A DNA stretch of 64,000 nucleotides from Rhizoclosmatium globosum (lineage: Eukaryota > Chytridiomycota > Chytridiomycetes > Chytridiales > Chytriomycetaceae). A program made the position numbers and the translations under genes. Of the stretch, positions 61,310 through 64,000 are shown piece after piece. The DNA is taken from positions 186,001 to 250,000 of the forward strand of contig MCGO01000002.1 in assembly GCA_002104985.1 (NCBI GenBank), given 5' to 3'. Below the pieces are notes generated by a model. It saw only the letters and a list, made by a program, of their open reading frames with translations. It had not been told where the DNA came from and ran no database searches. Position 1 is the stretch's first letter. Each line of letters starts with the position of its first letter.

Positions 61310-64000
61310 ATGGAAAGCCTCACCTCAATGTTGGAAGGTCTGGGCACTGGTTCTCCAGGTGAGAAGTCCTTATAGGTGACGATGGGAAAGTTCTAAGTAC
61401 TGCAGTACAGGAGAGGTTCGTGGAAGATCTGTCAAAGTGACGACAAAGACAACAACCACCACAAGATCAGTCTCACGTAAGAATGTCATCACAAAGGTCA
61501 CTGTCGTAACTGAAACAACTGTTGTCAATAGTATGGTGAGTGGGAACCGTGAATATGTGACCAATCAGCCTGACATGGTGGTGTTGACAGGATCTCCCAT
61601 TCATTCCTCTCCCTGGCATCAAAACACGTACTTCCAAAGCTGTTTCGGTATTGAATGATCATACTGACATCTTGGTGTATGACGAAACTGCATTTGACCT
61701 GACGGATGCTGAACGAGAGATCATTGGTTGCATACAGACACCAGACTGCTCCTCCAATTTCATGGAACTTACTGCCAAGTTGGAAACTGAAGTAATGAAT
61801 TACATTATTCAGACTCCTGAAGACCAAGATCCAGAGTCAGTGGATTCAAGAGAACGATTAATTCATTATCAACAAGCTATTGTGGCTATCAAGCTTGATA
61901 TTGCCGAATCATTGGGTAAAGACTACTACTTTAACTATGCAAAACATTCCTTCAAAACTTGGTGACGAATGCTGTGGCTGTCTTTGGTCCGAGCAATCCA
62001 TTGACACGTCAGTGTCAAAGTCGGCTGTCTGAGAGTTTGACTCGAACTAACGAAGTCAAATTGATAAGCCCGTCGGTTTTGTATTCGAAACTGAAGTCTG
62101 ATGTCATCAAGGTCTTGGGTTCAACGGAATATAGTACCACTGTTGGATCATTTGAAATGGAATCCAATAATCTAGCCCAATTTGTTGATGCTGTTGTCGA
62201 CAATTGTCCTATGGAAAGTTTTGAACCTGCTGTAGCCACTATCCGTAACATCCTAACTCCTGGACATCCTATCTACACATCCTGTCTGAAAAAGCTTGCC
62301 AAGTTTTACTTGGACATTGGAAACTATGAAGGAGCACAAAAGCTGGCTTTCGAAGCAGTCAAGAGAGAATCATGTGAACATGGAACGGAAAGCACTGAGG
62401 CCTTGTATGCCAAGATAATCCTCCTTAAGGTTTATCTGCAATCTATGCAGCTATATGAAGCGCGGTCGCTAGCGGATTCTATTCTCAATGCCGTGGAAGT
62501 AAACTCAATCTTCTGGTTTGAAGTCATGAATATCAAAGAGAGATATTGTTAAAGTCAGACGAAAAGAACAATGAAGAAGAAGCTTTGGTGGTATTTGAGG
62601 AAATCGCTAAAGGTTTGGATGAATATATTGGAGACATCAATAACACAAGGTTCTAGGATCCCAACAAACGTATGGAGATAGCAAGGACACACTAAGCTCA
62701 TTCGTCACTTGCACAGACTTGGCGCAAAAACTTGGATTTATTGGAACAGCCAAGTCCTATAATCTTAAAGTTATTTCAATCTTGGAATCCCAGAACAATT
62801 ACCAGGACGCAATTGATTTCATGCAGAAACTCGTTGTTAACCTTTTAAATGCTGGCCAAACCCAAGACGCTGTAATGTATGGCGAGATGGTCTACTGTAA
62901 ATCAGTTGAATGGTTTGGCGAGAACGATTTACGTCTAGTCCAGGCTTTCAAGAAGCTTGAGTGGAATTTTACTACCGCAGCTCAATTAGACAAAGTTTCT
63001 TTGATTCTTTTGAACGTTATGGAACGGAAACTCATTCAATCCAAGGTTTAAAAAACATTCCCTGACCTTATGTTTTTGACATTGTTTACAGGCTCATGAT
63101 GTACGGCCTTTAGCAGCGCCAATAGAGCACAAGAGCGAGCCAGAATCAGCCGATACAGCGTTTTCACTACTGGGTGTCAAACTTGAGTTTTTTGATTACT
63201 TCATAGACAAAGTCTGTGGTGGAGTTGAGAATGTTCAAGGACTTTCAACAACAGAAGTCAACATCAAATACCTCCAACCTCTCACTTCCGAGTCAAAGAT
63301 TTCGCTCTGTCGTCTGTACGAGAAGTCCCCTCTAATTGACAAGGCAACTGTCTTTGGTATAATTATCATTTTACATATTTCGCTTGAATAACAATTCAAA
63401 TTTAGTGAGCCATGCTTGGAAGTTCGACTTCCTTGACGTTGTTGATGCGTTGAAGACCCATGCCCAGAATAACTCGCTTGGTCCGGATACCACTTTCTGG
63501 TTTGACCTGTTTTCAAACTCTCAACACGACACTGCCACGAAGCCCTTTTCTTTCTGGACAGGAACGTTTATGACTGCGATCAAGGCCATTGGAAGCGTTG
63601 TAATGATTATGTTGCCTTGGGAAGATCCGATCCCTTTGCAACGGGCTTGGTGTATTTATGAACTGTATGCCTGTATGGAGACTCGGTCTGAATTCAATGT
63701 TGCCATGCCAAGGGCTGAACGAAAGCGGTTCTTGTCGCAAGTGAATGTGAAATCGTTCAATAAGATGTTGGCGTCAGTCAAGAGTGAAAACTCAACTTCC
63801 TTCCTTCCTGACGACAAGGAAAAAATTCACACCGCAATTCGCGATTCGATTGGATTTACGAATTTGGACAGTGCCATGTTCAAGGTTTTGAAGGAATGGA
63901 TGCTGAAGGCTCTCAAGATGGAACTTCAATTAGCAGAAAGCGTTCTGGGGAAAACCAACCCACTCTCTCTGACTCTCAAAGCTGGATTAGCAGGAGTTTA
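61310..64000 (+). CDS. TPR protein with TIR-like SHAW domain, partial at right edge
   Basis: Starts MESLTSMLEGLGTGSPG; two introns (61363-61414 and 61535-61590 approximately) lead through a Thr/Val-rich segment to DLPFIPLPGIKTRTSKAVSV. A long helical-repeat region follows (LKKLAKFYLDIGNYEGAQKL; LGFIGTAKSYNLKVISILES; QDAIDFMQKLVVNLLNAGQT), TPR or kinesin-light-chain type. Then, after an intron near 63357-63404, VSHAWKFDFLDVVDALKTHA, FWFDLFSNSQHD, FWTGTFMTAIKAIGSVVMIM, LPWEDPIPLQRAWCIYELYA. This SHAW-start domain recurs with TPR/KLC repeats in fungi, oomycetes and algae and looks like a distant TIR fold; the fold is inference. Breaks at about 61954-61957 (AAAA), 62543 and 62654 need one extra base. 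Continues beyond 64000 with TNPLSLTLKAGLAG, another repeat start. Confidence 0.7.

Overview
The window looks like about 64 kb of nuclear DNA from a zoosporic (flagellated) fungus, most probably a chytrid. Protein genes are split by many short introns, mostly 45-65 nt with GT/AG ends. Gene content is fungal/opisthokont (N-myristoyltransferase, CaMKI-type kinase, KRI1, GPI-anchor enzymes, tyrosinase, GT90 glycosyltransferase). It also carries genes kept only in organisms with motile cilia (CFAP58, CFAP418, a probable CFAP161) and a probable CEP350-type basal-body protein. Genes are packed tightly: some divergent starts are 20-60 bp apart and convergent stops 12-30 bp apart. No transposon, CRISPR array or tRNA was seen.

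Layout. 1-12 kb: aldo/keto reductase (-), half-size ABCA transporter (+), SCYL3/PACE-1-type pseudokinase (-), CFAP418 (+), RING-LON protein (-). 12-17 kb: a motif-rich intergenic region, N-myristoyltransferase (+), F-box-like protein (-). 17-26 kb: CFAP58 (+), a 7TM receptor-like protein (-), a GRAM-domain membrane protein (-), a U1 snRNA gene, and a divergent histone H2B/H2A pair. 26-38 kb: succinate-semialdehyde dehydrogenase, dynamitin, and a very large CEP350-like protein, all (+). 38-46 kb: tyrosinase, GT90 glycosyltransferase, promethin-like lipid-droplet protein, monoglyceride lipase (-), second 7TM-like protein. 46-55 kb: CaMKI kinase with a poly-Q tail (-), KRI1 (+), V-ATPase subunit D (+), coiled-coil/RING-like protein (-). 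55-64 kb: PIG-B (+), PIG-Y (-), SPF45/RBM17-like splicing factor (+), a weakly supported small ORF, CFAP161-like (-), and a TPR protein with a TIR-like domain starting at SHAW that runs off the right edge.

Functional themes: flagellum/basal body and dynein transport (CFAP58, CFAP418, CFAP161-like, CEP350-like, dynamitin); GPI-anchor synthesis (PIG-B next to PIG-Y); splicing (U1 snRNA, SPF45-like); lipid handling (ABCA, GRAM, promethin, MGL). These are neighbours, not an operon.

Main caveat. In many otherwise well-conserved genes the reading frame breaks at a short homopolymer, and one extra base in that run restores it. The same direction of error recurs in unrelated genes, so the best explanation is homopolymer under-calling in the assembly. 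CDS spans below are gene envelopes including introns; breaks are noted per gene.
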